Below, piece by piece: positions 53,628-62,213 of a stretch of 64,000 nucleotides of DNA. The DNA is from Cronobacter condimenti 1330 (lineage in GTDB: Bacteria; Pseudomonadota; Gammaproteobacteria; Enterobacterales; Enterobacteriaceae). The DNA lies in NCBI RefSeq assembly GCF_001277255.1, contig NZ_CP012264.1, forward strand, positions 2,356,001 to 2,420,000. The letters run 5' to 3'. Position 1 is the stretch's first letter; each line of letters opens with the position of its first letter. A model generated the notes under the pieces. It ran no database searches, had not been told where the DNA came from, and was given only the letters and a program-made list of their open reading frames with translations. The translations under genes and the position numbers were made by a program.

Positions 53628-55307
53628 GTGAACACGCAATATCTCTCACAAATTCTTCCTTTCCGCGCGCTGGTAGAGGCCTGCTGGCGTGAAAAATATA
53701 CCGTTTCCCGGCTGAGCCGCGATCTGATTGCTGGCATTACGGTTGGCATTATCGCCATCCCGCTCGCGATGGCGCTCGCCATCGGCAGCGGCGTGCCGCC
53801 GCAGTACGGGTTATACACCTCTGCGGTAGCAGGTATCATTATTGCGCTCAGCGGCGGCTCGCGCTTTAGCGTTTCCGGGCCGACCGCCGCGTTTGTGGTC
53901 ATTCTCTACCCCGTCGCCCAGCAATTTGGCCTGGCAGGATTACTGGTCGCAACGCTCCTTTCCGGTGTCTTTCTGGTACTGTTTGGTCTGGCCCGGTTTG
54001 GGCGACTAATTGAATACATTCCGCTACCGGTCACGCTCGGCTTTACCTCGGGCATCGGCATCACGATTGCCACCATGCAAATCAAAGATTTTTTCGGGCT
54101 CGAAATGGCGCACGTCCCGGAGCACTACCTGCCGAAAGTCGCGGCGCTGGCGATGGCCCTGCCAGGCGTTAATCCGGGCGACGCGGCGATCGGCATTGTG
54201 ACGCTCGGTGTGCTGGTGCTCTGGCCGCGCCTGGGCATTCGCCTGCCTGGGCATTTGCCTGCGCTGCTGGCTGGCTGCGCCGTAATGGGCGTGGTGCATT
54301 TGCTGGGCGGTAATGTGGCGACAATCGGCTCGCGTTTTCATTATCTGCTCGCAGATGGCACCCAGGGCAGCGGTATTCCACCGCTGCTGCCCCAACTGAT
54401 GTTGCCCTGGGATCTGCCGGGGTCGACCTTTACGCTAAGCCTGGATTCACTGCGCGCGCTGCTGCCGGCGGCGTTTTCTATGGCAATGCTTGGCGCTATA
54501 GAATCGCTGCTCTGCGCGGTGGTGCTGGACGGTATGACCGGCACGCGGCATAACGCGAACAGCGAGCTTATCGGCCAGGGGCTTGGCAACCTGATTGCGC
54601 CGTTCTTCGGCGGCATTACCGCCACCGCCGCGATTGCCCGTTCGGCCGCTAACGTGCGCGCCGGGGCCACCTCGCCTGTTGCCGCTGTGTTTCACGCGCT
54701 GCTGGTGTTGCTGGCGCTACTGGCGCTCGCCCCGCTGCTCTCATGGCTGCCGCTCTCGGCGATGGCCGCGCTGCTGTTGATGGTGGCATGGAACATGAGC
54801 GAAGCGCATAAGGTCATCGGTCTGCTGCGCCGTGCGCCACAGGACGACATTATCGTGATGCTCATTTGTATGTCGCTCACTGTGCTGTTTGATATGGTGA
54901 TTGCTATCAGCGTCGGCGTGGTGCTGGCCTCGCTGCTGTTTATGCGTCGGGTGGCACGAATGACGCGTCTTGCGCCCCTTAACGTCAGCGTGCCGGACGA
55001 CGTGCTGGCCGTTCGGGTGACCGGGCCGCTGTTTTTCGCGGCAGCGGAAGGGATTTTTACGCCGTTGCTGGCGCAGGCTGAGGGTAAACGGATCATTGTG
55101 ATGCAATGGGATGCCGTGCCGGTACTGGACGCGGGCGGCCTGGATGCCCTGCAGCGCTTTATCGAACGCCTGCCGGAGGGCTGCGAACTGCGACTGTGTC
55201 ATCTTGAATTTCAGCCACTGCGCACCCTGGCGCGCGCAGGCGTGCAGCCCATCCCTGGGCGTCTTGCCTTCTTCCCGGACCGAGACGCGGCCTTAGCCGC
55301 GTCGTAA
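53628..55307 (+). CDS. dauA: C4-dicarboxylic acid transporter DauA (SulP/SLC26 family)
   Basis: 559 residues, GTG start. A SulP-family transporter with about 12-14 membrane segments (DLIAGITVGIIAIPLAMALAIGSGVPPQYGLYTSAVAG is the family signature) and a cytoplasmic STAS domain at the C-terminus (~440 onward; IIVMQWDAVPVLDAGGLDALQRF). E. coli DauA (formerly YchM) imports succinate and other C4-dicarboxylates aerobically at acid pH. The gene follows prs. Its stop lies one base from the convergent MerR-type gene. Confidence 0.95.
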   Translation: MNTQYLSQILPFRALVEACWREKYTVSRLSRDLIAGITVGIIAIPLAMALAIGSGVPPQYGLYTSAVAGIIIALSGGSRFSVSGPTAAFVVILYPVAQQFGLAGLLVATLLSGVFLVLFGLARFGRLIEYIPLPVTLGFTSGIGITIATMQIKDFFGLEMAHVPEHYLPKVAALAMALPGVNPGDAAIGIVTLGVLVLWPRLGIRLPGHLPALLAGCAVMGVVHLLGGNVATIGSRFHYLLADGTQGSGIPPLLPQLMLPWDLPGSTFTLSLDSLRALLPAAFSMAMLGAIESLLCAVVLDGMTGTRHNANSELIGQGLGNLIAPFFGGITATAAIARSAANVRAGATSPVAAVFHALLVLLALLALAPLLSWLPLSAMAALLLMVAWNMSEAHKVIGLLRRAPQDDIIVMLICMSLTVLFDMVIAISVGVVLASLLFMRRVARMTRLAPLNVSVPDDVLAVRVTGPLFFAAAEGIFTPLLAQAEGKRIIVMQWDAVPVLDAGGLDALQRFIERLPEGCELRLCHLEFQPLRTLARAGVQPIPGRLAFFPDRDAALAAS

Positions 55308-55308
55308 C

Positions 55309-56355
55309 TTAACGCGCAGGCGCGCCGCCTTGCGCCTGCATGAGTGCCCCTAACGCCTGCTGTAACCAGCTGAGCACATCAGGCGTCATCCAGGTGCCCT
55401 TCGTCAGGTGCGGCTCGTGGCGCATCGCCTCCCGAAATTTCTGCTGCGTTTGCGGGTTACGCCCGGCAAACGATTCAAACAACGTCAACCAGTGTGCGGC
55501 AAGACCGCGCGCTTCCTTGCTGGCCGGGTCGCATTTCGTCTCGACTGCCGCGTGCAGCTTCGCCACCAGCGGCGGCCACTCCATCATGCGGTCAAAGTAG
55601 TGCGCACGCGTAAACGCAAACTCCTCTGGCGTGAGGTAGCGTTGGTAAATCGCCAGTTTGCTTTCGGCAAAGGCGTGCGTGACCCAGTCGATAATGTCCG
55701 GCGTGATGCCGGTCTGATCACGCATGGCGGGCTCGGCGGCGTGCATCTCGTTAAGGCGCGTCAGAAATGCCGGGTTGCCTGCGGTGTCTCGCTCCAGCGT
55801 TTCCATCCAGCGCGTGGCGAGCGCCTGCGCGGACGGGTCGGTTACCGACACGCCCTGGCGCATCGCTTCTTTTACCTCGCCCACCAGCACCGTCCACTGC
55901 GCCTCACGAGCGGTATTGTGCTCCGCGAATGGCAGTTGTTTTAGTTCATCCGGCGAAAACCATTTCTCAAACATCGTCATAAGCTCCAGTGTGTTCAGCC
56001 ATTCCTGAAGATCCGGCTCGTCGCCTGCCAGCAGCCCTTCACGCAACGCCACCAGCCTGTCGCGCAGGATAACAGTGCGTGTCAGCTGCGCGTTAAGCAT
56101 GGCGATTTGCGTCTCGATGACCTCTGGCAGCGTGACGCTGCCGCTCTCCAGGCACTCACGCACCTGCGTAAGGCTAAGCCCCATTCGCGTTAACGCCTGA
56201 ATATGATGCAGGCGCTGAATATCGTCGCGGTTATAGAGCCGATACCCGGCAGCGGTGCGTCCAGAGGGAATGAGCAGGCCGAGGCTTTCATAGTGGTGTA
56301 ATGTGCGAACCGTAACGCCGGTTCGTTTTGCAAGTTCACCCACCTGTAGCAACAT
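55309..56355 (-). CDS. MerR-family regulator with tandem TipAS-like domains
   Basis: 348 residues from the ATG at 56355, which has GAGGAGAGG upstream. The N-terminal MerR helix-turn-helix (LLQVGELAKRTGVTVRTLHHYESLGLLIP) and dimerisation helix are followed by two repeats of the drug-binding TipAS type (WFSPDELKQLPF...LEWMETL and YLTPEEFAFTRAHYFDRMM...LTLFESF). Such proteins bind hydrophobic or peptide antibiotics. A MerR-type dyad lies just upstream, suggesting autoregulation. No efflux or target gene is adjacent (dauA is convergent, ychH has a terminator between), so its regulon is not visible here. Inserted relative to E. coli. Confidence 0.88.
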   Translation of the reverse strand: MLLQVGELAKRTGVTVRTLHHYESLGLLIPSGRTAAGYRLYNRDDIQRLHHIQALTRMGLSLTQVRECLESGSVTLPEVIETQIAMLNAQLTRTVILRDRLVALREGLLAGDEPDLQEWLNTLELMTMFEKWFSPDELKQLPFAEHNTAREAQWTVLVGEVKEAMRQGVSVTDPSAQALATRWMETLERDTAGNPAFLTRLNEMHAAEPAMRDQTGITPDIIDWVTHAFAESKLAIYQRYLTPEEFAFTRAHYFDRMMEWPPLVAKLHAAVETKCDPASKEARGLAAHWLTLFESFAGRNPQTQQKFREAMRHEPHLTKGTWMTPDVLSWLQQALGALMQAQGGAPAR

Positions 56356-56391
56356 ACGCCTCTCCTCTTCCCTTGTGAGGCCCACTGTGAG

Positions 56392-56414
56392 CCCTGACGT
56401 AACGTAAGGGTCAA
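56392..56414 (-). promoter_or_regulatory. MerR-type operator/promoter
   Basis: On the minus strand TTGACC (complement of 56409-56414) is followed by a near-perfect dyad CCCTTACGTTACGTCAGGG (complement of 56392-56410). This is the usual MerR layout, a -35 element followed by a dyad across the long spacer. The -10 element is weak by eye. Confidence 0.65.
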
Positions 56415-56424
56415 GAGACTAGCA

Positions 56425-56457
56425 TAAAAAAAGCTCCCGACCGGCGGGAGCTTTTCT
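56425..56457 (-). terminator. Rho-independent terminator of ychH
   Basis: AAGCTCCCG-accgg-CGGGAGCTT stem with an A run on the plus-strand side, which gives a seven-T tail on the minus strand. Confidence 0.88.
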
Positions 56458-56471
56458 GATGCCCTGAAGCA

Positions 56472-56750
56472 TTAACTGGAGTGATGATTTCGTTTGCAGC
56501 GCTTGTCATAGTGGCGTACCCACCAGTAGCGGTCACAGACCTGCTCATGCCCGCCAATACGGGCACCTGCAAGCCACAGCACGGCACCGACGAAAATACT
56601 TAAGATGGCGCCATGCGCAAAAAACTGTGGCAGGTTAAGCTGCGGCAACTGGTTGAGAATCGAATACCCCACGCCGACTACCATAACGACTAACCCAAGC
56701 CCCATCAGAAAATTGCCGAGTAACGAAGCGTTTTTGCGTTTCACAGTCAC
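56472..56750 (-). CDS. ychH: Stress-induced inner membrane protein YchH
   Basis: 92 residues with two membrane helices (NFLMGLGLVVMVVGVGYSIL and FFAHGAILSIFVGAVLWLAG) and a basic, aromatic cytoplasmic tail (CDRYWWVRHYDKRCKRN). Length and sequence match E. coli YchH, which is induced by stress and controlled by CRP. GAGGTGACTGTG precedes the start. Divergent from pth. Confidence 0.95.
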   Translation of the reverse strand: MTVKRKNASLLGNFLMGLGLVVMVVGVGYSILNQLPQLNLPQFFAHGAILSIFVGAVLWLAGARIGGHEQVCDRYWWVRHYDKRCKRNHHSS

Positions 56751-57011
56751 CTCCGGAATGTTGGGCGGGAAAGTACCCCTGCGATTTATGTGTAAAGTAT
56801 AGGCAACACTTATGAATGACGATTGCGCCAGGGATCACATTTATGAACATTCTGCGAACGAAACTTTACAAATAAACCAATGAATTGCATGAAAATGTAA
56901 TGATTCATTGTGGTGATTATTGATTTTTTTAGCACGGGCTGTCGCGGTTTTGTGATCTGCGCGACAGCACAGTAAACTACGGCGCAAACAGAGGTTTTCA
57001 GGAACAGTAAC

Positions 57012-57596
57012 GTGACAATTAAACTGATTGTGGGGCTTGCCAACCCGGGCGCCGAATATGCCGCGACTCGCCACAACGCAGGTGCCTGGTATGTGGATTT
57101 GCTGACGGACCGCTTTCGCGCCCCGCTCAAAGAGGAGTCGAAATTTTTCGGTTATACCTCGCGCATCAATATCAGCGGCAACGACGTGCGCCTGCTTGTC
57201 CCCACCACTTTTATGAATCTGAGCGGCAAAGCTGTTGCGGCGATGGCCACGTTTTACCGCATCGCGCCGGATGAAATTCTGGTAGCGCACGATGAGCTGG
57301 ATCTGCCGCCAGGTATTGCAAAGTTCAAGCTCGGTGGCGGCCACGGCGGTCATAACGGCCTGAAAGATATCATCAGCAAGCTTGGTAATAACCCGAATTT
57401 TCACCGTTTACGCGTTGGTATCGGTCATCCGGGTGATAAAAACAAAGTTGTCGGGTTTGTGCTTGGCAAACCACCGGTCAGCGAACAAAAGCTGATTGAC
57501 GAGGCGGTGGACGAAGCGGCGCGCTGCACCGAAATCTGGCTCCAGGACGGCTTAACCAAAGCGACTAATCGGCTGCACAGTTTCAAAGCGCAATAA
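57012..57596 (+). CDS. pth: Peptidyl-tRNA hydrolase
   Basis: 194 residues, as in E. coli. Releases tRNA from peptidyl-tRNA that dropped off the ribosome. Substrate motif VGLANPGAEYAATRHNAGAW with the catalytic histidine of RHNAG, and later MNLSGKAV and AHDELDLPPG...KLGGGHGGHNGLKDI. GTG start. 139 bases upstream of ychF and commonly co-expressed with it. Confidence 0.98.
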   Translation: MTIKLIVGLANPGAEYAATRHNAGAWYVDLLTDRFRAPLKEESKFFGYTSRINISGNDVRLLVPTTFMNLSGKAVAAMATFYRIAPDEILVAHDELDLPPGIAKFKLGGGHGGHNGLKDIISKLGNNPNFHRLRVGIGHPGDKNKVVGFVLGKPPVSEQKLIDEAVDEAARCTEIWLQDGLTKATNRLHSFKAQ

Positions 57597-57735
57597 ACGG
57601 CGCGACGGCGGGTGGCGAGGGTGATTTCTCCCCCGTTGCGCGCCTGTTACGTGTATAATAGCCAAATAACATCATTTCTCATCATCGGGTTATTTCTAAC
57701 CCTCTGATAAATCAGCAATTAAGGTAATGTAAAAC

Positions 57736-58827
57736 ATGGGATTCAAATGCGGTATCGTCGGCTTGCCGAATGTCGGTAAATCCACTCTGTTCAATGCGCT
57801 GACCAAAGCAGGTATTGAGGCGGCGAACTTCCCGTTCTGTACCATTGAGCCGAACACCGGCGTCGTGCCTATGCCCGATCCGCGTCTGGACAAAATCGCC
57901 GAGATCGTCAAGCCGCAGCGCATTCTGCCGACCACGATGGAATTCGTGGACATCGCGGGCCTGGTGAAAGGCGCGTCCAAAGGCGAAGGCCTGGGCAACC
58001 AGTTCCTGACCAACATCCGTGAAACCGAAGCTATCGGCCACGTGGTGCGTTGCTTTGAAAACGACAACATTATCCACGTCGCGGGCAAAGTAAATCCGGC
58101 GGAAGATATCGACACCATCAATACCGAGCTGGCGCTCTCTGACCTCGACGCCTGCGAGCGCGCCATCCACCGTATCTCCAAGAAAGCCAAAGGCGGCGAC
58201 AAAGACGCCAAAGCCGAGCTGGCTGTCCTGGAAAAATGCCTGCCGCAGCTTGAAAACGCCGGTATGCTGCGCGCGCTCGATCTGAGCAAAGAAGAGAAAG
58301 AACTCATCAAATACCTGAGCTTCCTGACGCTTAAGCCAACCATGTACATCGCGAACGTCAACGAAGATGGCTTCGAGAACAACCCGTTCCTCGACCAGGT
58401 CCGTGAAATCGCCGAGAAAGAAGGCTCTGTCGTGGTGCCGGTGTGCGCGGCGGTGGAATCCGATATCGCTGAGCTCGACGATGAAGAGCGCGACGAGTTT
58501 ATGAAAGAACTGGGCCTTGAAGAGCCGGGTCTTAACCGCGTGATCCGCGCCGGTTACTCCCTGCTGAACCTGCAAACCTATTTCACCGCGGGCGTGAAAG
58601 AAGTACGCGCGTGGACTATCCCGGTTGGCGCGACCGCACCGCAGGCCGCCGGTAAAATCCACACTGACTTCGAAAAAGGCTTTATCCGCGCACAGACCAT
58701 CGCCTATGACGATTTCATCACCTATAAAGGCGAACAGGGTGCGAAAGAAGCGGGCAAAATGCGTGCGGAAGGTAAAGAGTACATCGTGAAAGACGGTGAC
58801 ATCATGAACTTCCTGTTTAACGTCTAA
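57736..58827 (+). CDS. ychF: Ribosome-binding ATPase YchF (Obg family)
   Basis: 363 residues, as in E. coli. P-loop GLPNVGKSTLFNALT; the G4 position reads NVNED rather than NKxD, which explains the ATP preference of this branch of Obg-like proteins. C-terminal TGS domain (YFTAGVKEVRAWTIPVGATAPQAAGKIHTDFEKGFI). Binds ribosomes and acts as a negative factor in oxidative stress. Terminator follows at 58880. Confidence 0.98.
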   Translation: MGFKCGIVGLPNVGKSTLFNALTKAGIEAANFPFCTIEPNTGVVPMPDPRLDKIAEIVKPQRILPTTMEFVDIAGLVKGASKGEGLGNQFLTNIRETEAIGHVVRCFENDNIIHVAGKVNPAEDIDTINTELALSDLDACERAIHRISKKAKGGDKDAKAELAVLEKCLPQLENAGMLRALDLSKEEKELIKYLSFLTLKPTMYIANVNEDGFENNPFLDQVREIAEKEGSVVVPVCAAVESDIAELDDEERDEFMKELGLEEPGLNRVIRAGYSLLNLQTYFTAGVKEVRAWTIPVGATAPQAAGKIHTDFEKGFIRAQTIAYDDFITYKGEQGAKEAGKMRAEGKEYIVKDGDIMNFLFNV

Positions 58828-58877
58828 TAAAATGTGTGTCGTATGAGGTTGTATTACCTCTTCTGAGACAACATTAT

Positions 58878-59096
58878 TTAAATCCACGCCATCGCGTGGA
58901 TTTTTCTTTTTAGATTGTCTGAGATGATCTCATGAAAGCGCAGCCTAAAATGAGCACTGGCAAAACGATGGTAGTCCATAGATACAGAAGGTAGCGTCTG
59001 AAAAGCATGCTTGCGGCAGAGTTCTCGGGCAGAAACCCCGGTTTCGGCCTCGCGGAGGATATGGATACTCTGTTCGTCGGAAAATCGCTTCTTCAT
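58878..59096 (-). pseudogene. IS3-family transposase orfA remnant
   Basis: The first ~31 residues (MKKRFSDEQSIHILREAETGVSARELCRKHA) match the start of the helix-turn-helix protein OrfA of IS3-family elements. The remaining ~40 residues are unrelated and end in the ychF terminator. No orfB, DDE motif or clear terminal inverted repeat is present nearby. It is the dead 5' end of an insertion sequence lying between the conserved ychF gene and the ABC importer operon. Confidence 0.8.
58880..58912 (+). terminator. Rho-independent terminator of ychF
   Basis: AATCCACGC-cat-GCGTGGATT stem followed by tttctttttag. Confidence 0.88.
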
Positions 59097-59504
59097 AGGG
59101 ATGCCCTCAGGTTGCTGATGAAGACATTGCTAACATCGCAGTGTCTACATCAACAAAGAGCAGGCCTTGGTGGCAATGTCATAGAACCTGCATTGCATGA
59201 CCCCAGCATGCTTTATCTGACAAGGCCGTAGCTGATACTGTCTGTTGCACTCGTGTTGTTACCACTATTAAAAAAACACCTCAAAAAATACCCTTAAAAT
59301 AATCCATCAGGATATTTGGGCTTTTTGCCTGCCCCGTGTGATGTCTCACCTTCTTTAGCTAAAATTAAGCTTTGATTTACCATGAATTTGCTAAGTATCG
59401 TTTGTTATAAGCCATGCATTTTCATTGTTAGACAGGGGGAAGGACGGCTCTTATCTTCGTCATGATTTGTAAATCTGACGCAATTATTTGATGAGGGAGC
59501 AATT
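59097..59504 (+). other. Region upstream of the ABC importer operon
   Basis: About 400 AT-rich bases between the IS remnant and the importer operon. It should hold the operon promoter. No gene and no clear operator was recognised. Confidence 0.5.
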
Positions 59505-61208
59505 TTGTCCAGCTTACTGACCCGCATAAAAACAAAACCCACGCACTTTACCCTGTCCCTCAAAATTGCCCTGCTCAGCAGCGTGGTGGTTTTCTCTTGC
59601 GCATCGTTTGCCGATGAAACCTTAAAAGAAGGGATTACGCCCGCGACAGACATAAGCCAGATCCCGGCTGCGGCAAAGCTGCGTAAAGACACTGTGGTAG
59701 CAGGCATTTCTGAACCGCAGGGGATTTTTAACCCCTATTTCTTTGTCAACGGCTGGGACGAAAACGTCACCAATGTGATTTTCTCACGCCTCATCGACTG
59801 GGACAGCCACGGTAAACTGGTGCCAGGCCTGGCGGAAAGCTGGAGCGTCAGCCCGGACAACAAGGTCTATACCATTAAGCTGCGCCCGAACCTGACTTTC
59901 AGCGACGGCTCGCCGCTGACCGCTGAAGACGTGGCGTTTACCCTGACCGTGCTGTATGACCCGAAATACGATGGCGATACCGATATCACCCTCGCCAATA
60001 TTGCGGGCGGCGCGGAGTATAAAGCCGGGAAAGCCGATAGCGTCAGCGGCCTGAAAGTGATCGACCCGCTGACCTTACAGGTCACCACCACGCAGCCAGG
60101 CGCGACAACGCTTGCGAAAATCGGCGGCCCGGTGCTGTCCAAAGCGTATTACGGTAAAGGGTATCAGCGCGGCAACCTCGATTATCTGCGTACGCTGCAC
60201 GGCAAACCGCTGGGCAACGGGCCGTATGTCTATGAAAAATATATTCCGGGCCAGGAAATTCGTTTCCACGCCAATACCCATTTCTACCGCGGCACACCGC
60301 CGACGCCGCGCTTTATCTACCGCGTAACCAACCCGTCCACCAACTTCCAGTTGTTCCAGACCGGCGAAACTGATTATGACGCGTTCACTTCGCGCCCGGA
60401 TGATATCGAACAACTGAAAATGCTGGGCTTCGCCAATATCAACCTGTTCGGCTCCAGCGACTACAGCAAAGTGGAATTTAACGTGCGTCGCCCGGCGTTA
60501 CAGGACGTGAAAGTGCGCCAGGCGTTGATTTACGGCCTCGACCGCCAAAAGCTGATTGATGTGGTTTATCAGGGCTACGGCAAAGTGGCGATTGAACCTA
60601 TCGCCCCGATTTCATGGGCGTATAACACCGACGGCGTGAACCCGTACAAATTCGACCCGGCGCAGGCGAAAAAACTGCTTGATGAAGCGGGCTGGAAACC
60701 AGGGCCGGACGGCATCCGCGTGAAGGACGGTAAACGTCTGGAGCTGACGCTGCTGGTAAGCAAGAAAGTACTGAACGATGCGCTGATCCCTATCGCCAAA
60801 GAGAACTGGCAGCAGATTGGCGTGCTGCTGAAACCACAGGTGGTGGATTTCAACGCCCTCATGGCGCAACGCAAAGCGGGCAACTATGACCTGGCCTCTT
60901 TCAGCACCAGCACGCTCAACGATCCGCATGATGGCGTGTGGGATTACTACAGCACGGAAGCGAAAGAGTCCGGCTATAACAATCCGCAGGTTGATAAGCT
61001 GATCAACGAAGGCAATGCGGTACTGGACGTGGAAAAACGCAAACCGATTTATCACCAGCTCTATAAAGTGCTGGCGGACGATCCCCCGGCGATTCTGCTG
61101 GGTAACCGTGAGATTCTGTCGGCCAGCAGCGCTCGCGTCACCGGCTTTAAGCCGGACATCTACAACGGACTGACCGGTAGCCTGCCGGATGTGAAAATCG
61201 TCAAGTAA
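59505..61208 (+). CDS. ABC transporter substrate-binding protein, family 5 (peptide type)
   Basis: 567 residues from a TTG start with GAGGGAG upstream; no ATG lies near the N-terminus. A hydrophobic signal (SLKIALLSSVVVFSCASFA) is followed by the family-5 binding fold: LAESWSVSPDNKVYTIKLRPNLTFSDGSPLTAEDVAFTL, VRQALIYGLDRQKLIDVVYQGYG and the typical DYDAFT loop. VFSC is only a weak lipobox, so soluble periplasmic location is more likely than a lipoprotein. First gene of an importer operon; substrate (peptide, opine, nickel or glycan fragment) cannot be told from sequence alone. Confidence 0.9.
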   Translation: MSSLLTRIKTKPTHFTLSLKIALLSSVVVFSCASFADETLKEGITPATDISQIPAAAKLRKDTVVAGISEPQGIFNPYFFVNGWDENVTNVIFSRLIDWDSHGKLVPGLAESWSVSPDNKVYTIKLRPNLTFSDGSPLTAEDVAFTLTVLYDPKYDGDTDITLANIAGGAEYKAGKADSVSGLKVIDPLTLQVTTTQPGATTLAKIGGPVLSKAYYGKGYQRGNLDYLRTLHGKPLGNGPYVYEKYIPGQEIRFHANTHFYRGTPPTPRFIYRVTNPSTNFQLFQTGETDYDAFTSRPDDIEQLKMLGFANINLFGSSDYSKVEFNVRRPALQDVKVRQALIYGLDRQKLIDVVYQGYGKVAIEPIAPISWAYNTDGVNPYKFDPAQAKKLLDEAGWKPGPDGIRVKDGKRLELTLLVSKKVLNDALIPIAKENWQQIGVLLKPQVVDFNALMAQRKAGNYDLASFSTSTLNDPHDGVWDYYSTEAKESGYNNPQVDKLINEGNAVLDVEKRKPIYHQLYKVLADDPPAILLGNREILSASSARVTGFKPDIYNGLTGSLPDVKIVK

Positions 61209-61215
61209 CACGAAT

Positions 61216-61239
61216 AACTGCCGGGGATCGCCGGCAGTT
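61216..61239 (+). repeat. Intercistronic hairpin after the binding-protein gene
   Basis: Perfect 9-bp stem AACTGCCGG/CCGGCAGTT with loop ggatcg, between the binding-protein and first permease genes, and no T run. Such hairpins protect the upstream part of ABC operon mRNAs and allow more binding protein than permease to be made. Confidence 0.65.
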
Positions 61240-61253
61240 GTCATGAGAAAGCT

Positions 61254-62213
61254 ATGCGAAATTTTATCCTCAGGCGGCTGCTGCAAACCCTGCCAATGCT
61301 GCTGCTCGCCTCACTGATTATATTTATGCTGTTCGCAAAAACGCCGGGCGACTTTATCGACGGTAACATTACCCTCACTGCCGCCCGCGCCGCTGAACTG
61401 AAAGCCATTTATGGCCTCGATCAACCCCTCTTCAGCCGTTATCTGCACTGGCTCGGCCAGTTGCTGCGCGGCGATTTGGGGTTCTCGCTGCAATACCAAA
61501 TCCCGGTGAGCCAGCTACTTAACCAGTACGTCTGGAACTCGTTCCTGCTGGCAAGCGTTGCGCTGGTGTTTTACTGGGGCATCGGGCTGGCGGTGGGCAT
61601 TGCCTCGACGCTGAAACCCAATTCGCTGTTCGATCATCTGGTGAGCGTGGTGGTGTTCGCCGCCATGTCATTCCCGACCTTTTTCCTCTGCCTGTTGCTG
61701 ATTAAGTGGTTCGCGGTCGATCTGCACTGGTTGCCGGTGGGCGGCATGACCAACACGGGCAGCGACGACAGCGGCTGGGCATGGGTGATGCAGGTTGCGG
61801 CACATCTGGTGTTACCGGTTATGGCGCTGGTGATGTTGCAGGCGGGCAGCCTGACACGCTACTTCCGCGCCAGCATGCTGGACGTGGTGAAGATGGATTT
61901 TATCCGCACCGCGCGCGCCAAAGGGCTGCGTGAACGTACCGTCATCCTCAAACACGCGGTGCGCAATGCGCTGCTGCCGATCATCACCCTGCTCGGTTTT
62001 GAGCTGCCGGGGCTATTTTCCGGCGCGATCATCACCGAAAAGGTCTTTAACTGGCCGGGCGCCGGGCATATCCATATTGATTCGCTGGCCGCCCGCGATT
62101 ACCCGGTGCTGATGGGATTCACCCTGTTTCTGGCAATATTAACCATTGTTGGCAACCTGATTGCCGATGTGCTGTACGCGTGGGCCGACCCGCGCATTCG
62201 CGTGAGGTCGTGA
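61254..62213 (+). CDS. Peptide-type ABC transporter permease (DppB/OppB-like)
   Basis: 319 residues. N-terminal membrane helix RRLLQTLPMLLLASLIIFMLF, the extracellular region typical of DppB (ITLTAARAAELKAIYGLDQPLFSRYLHWLGQLLRGDLGFSLQYQIPVSQLL), then the BPD transporter domain with coupling loop MLDVVKMDFIRTARAKGLRERTVILKHAVRNALLPIITLLG. Its stop overlaps the next permease start by one base (TGATG). Confidence 0.93.
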   Translation: MRNFILRRLLQTLPMLLLASLIIFMLFAKTPGDFIDGNITLTAARAAELKAIYGLDQPLFSRYLHWLGQLLRGDLGFSLQYQIPVSQLLNQYVWNSFLLASVALVFYWGIGLAVGIASTLKPNSLFDHLVSVVVFAAMSFPTFFLCLLLIKWFAVDLHWLPVGGMTNTGSDDSGWAWVMQVAAHLVLPVMALVMLQAGSLTRYFRASMLDVVKMDFIRTARAKGLRERTVILKHAVRNALLPIITLLGFELPGLFSGAIITEKVFNWPGAGHIHIDSLAARDYPVLMGFTLFLAILTIVGNLIADVLYAWADPRIRVRS

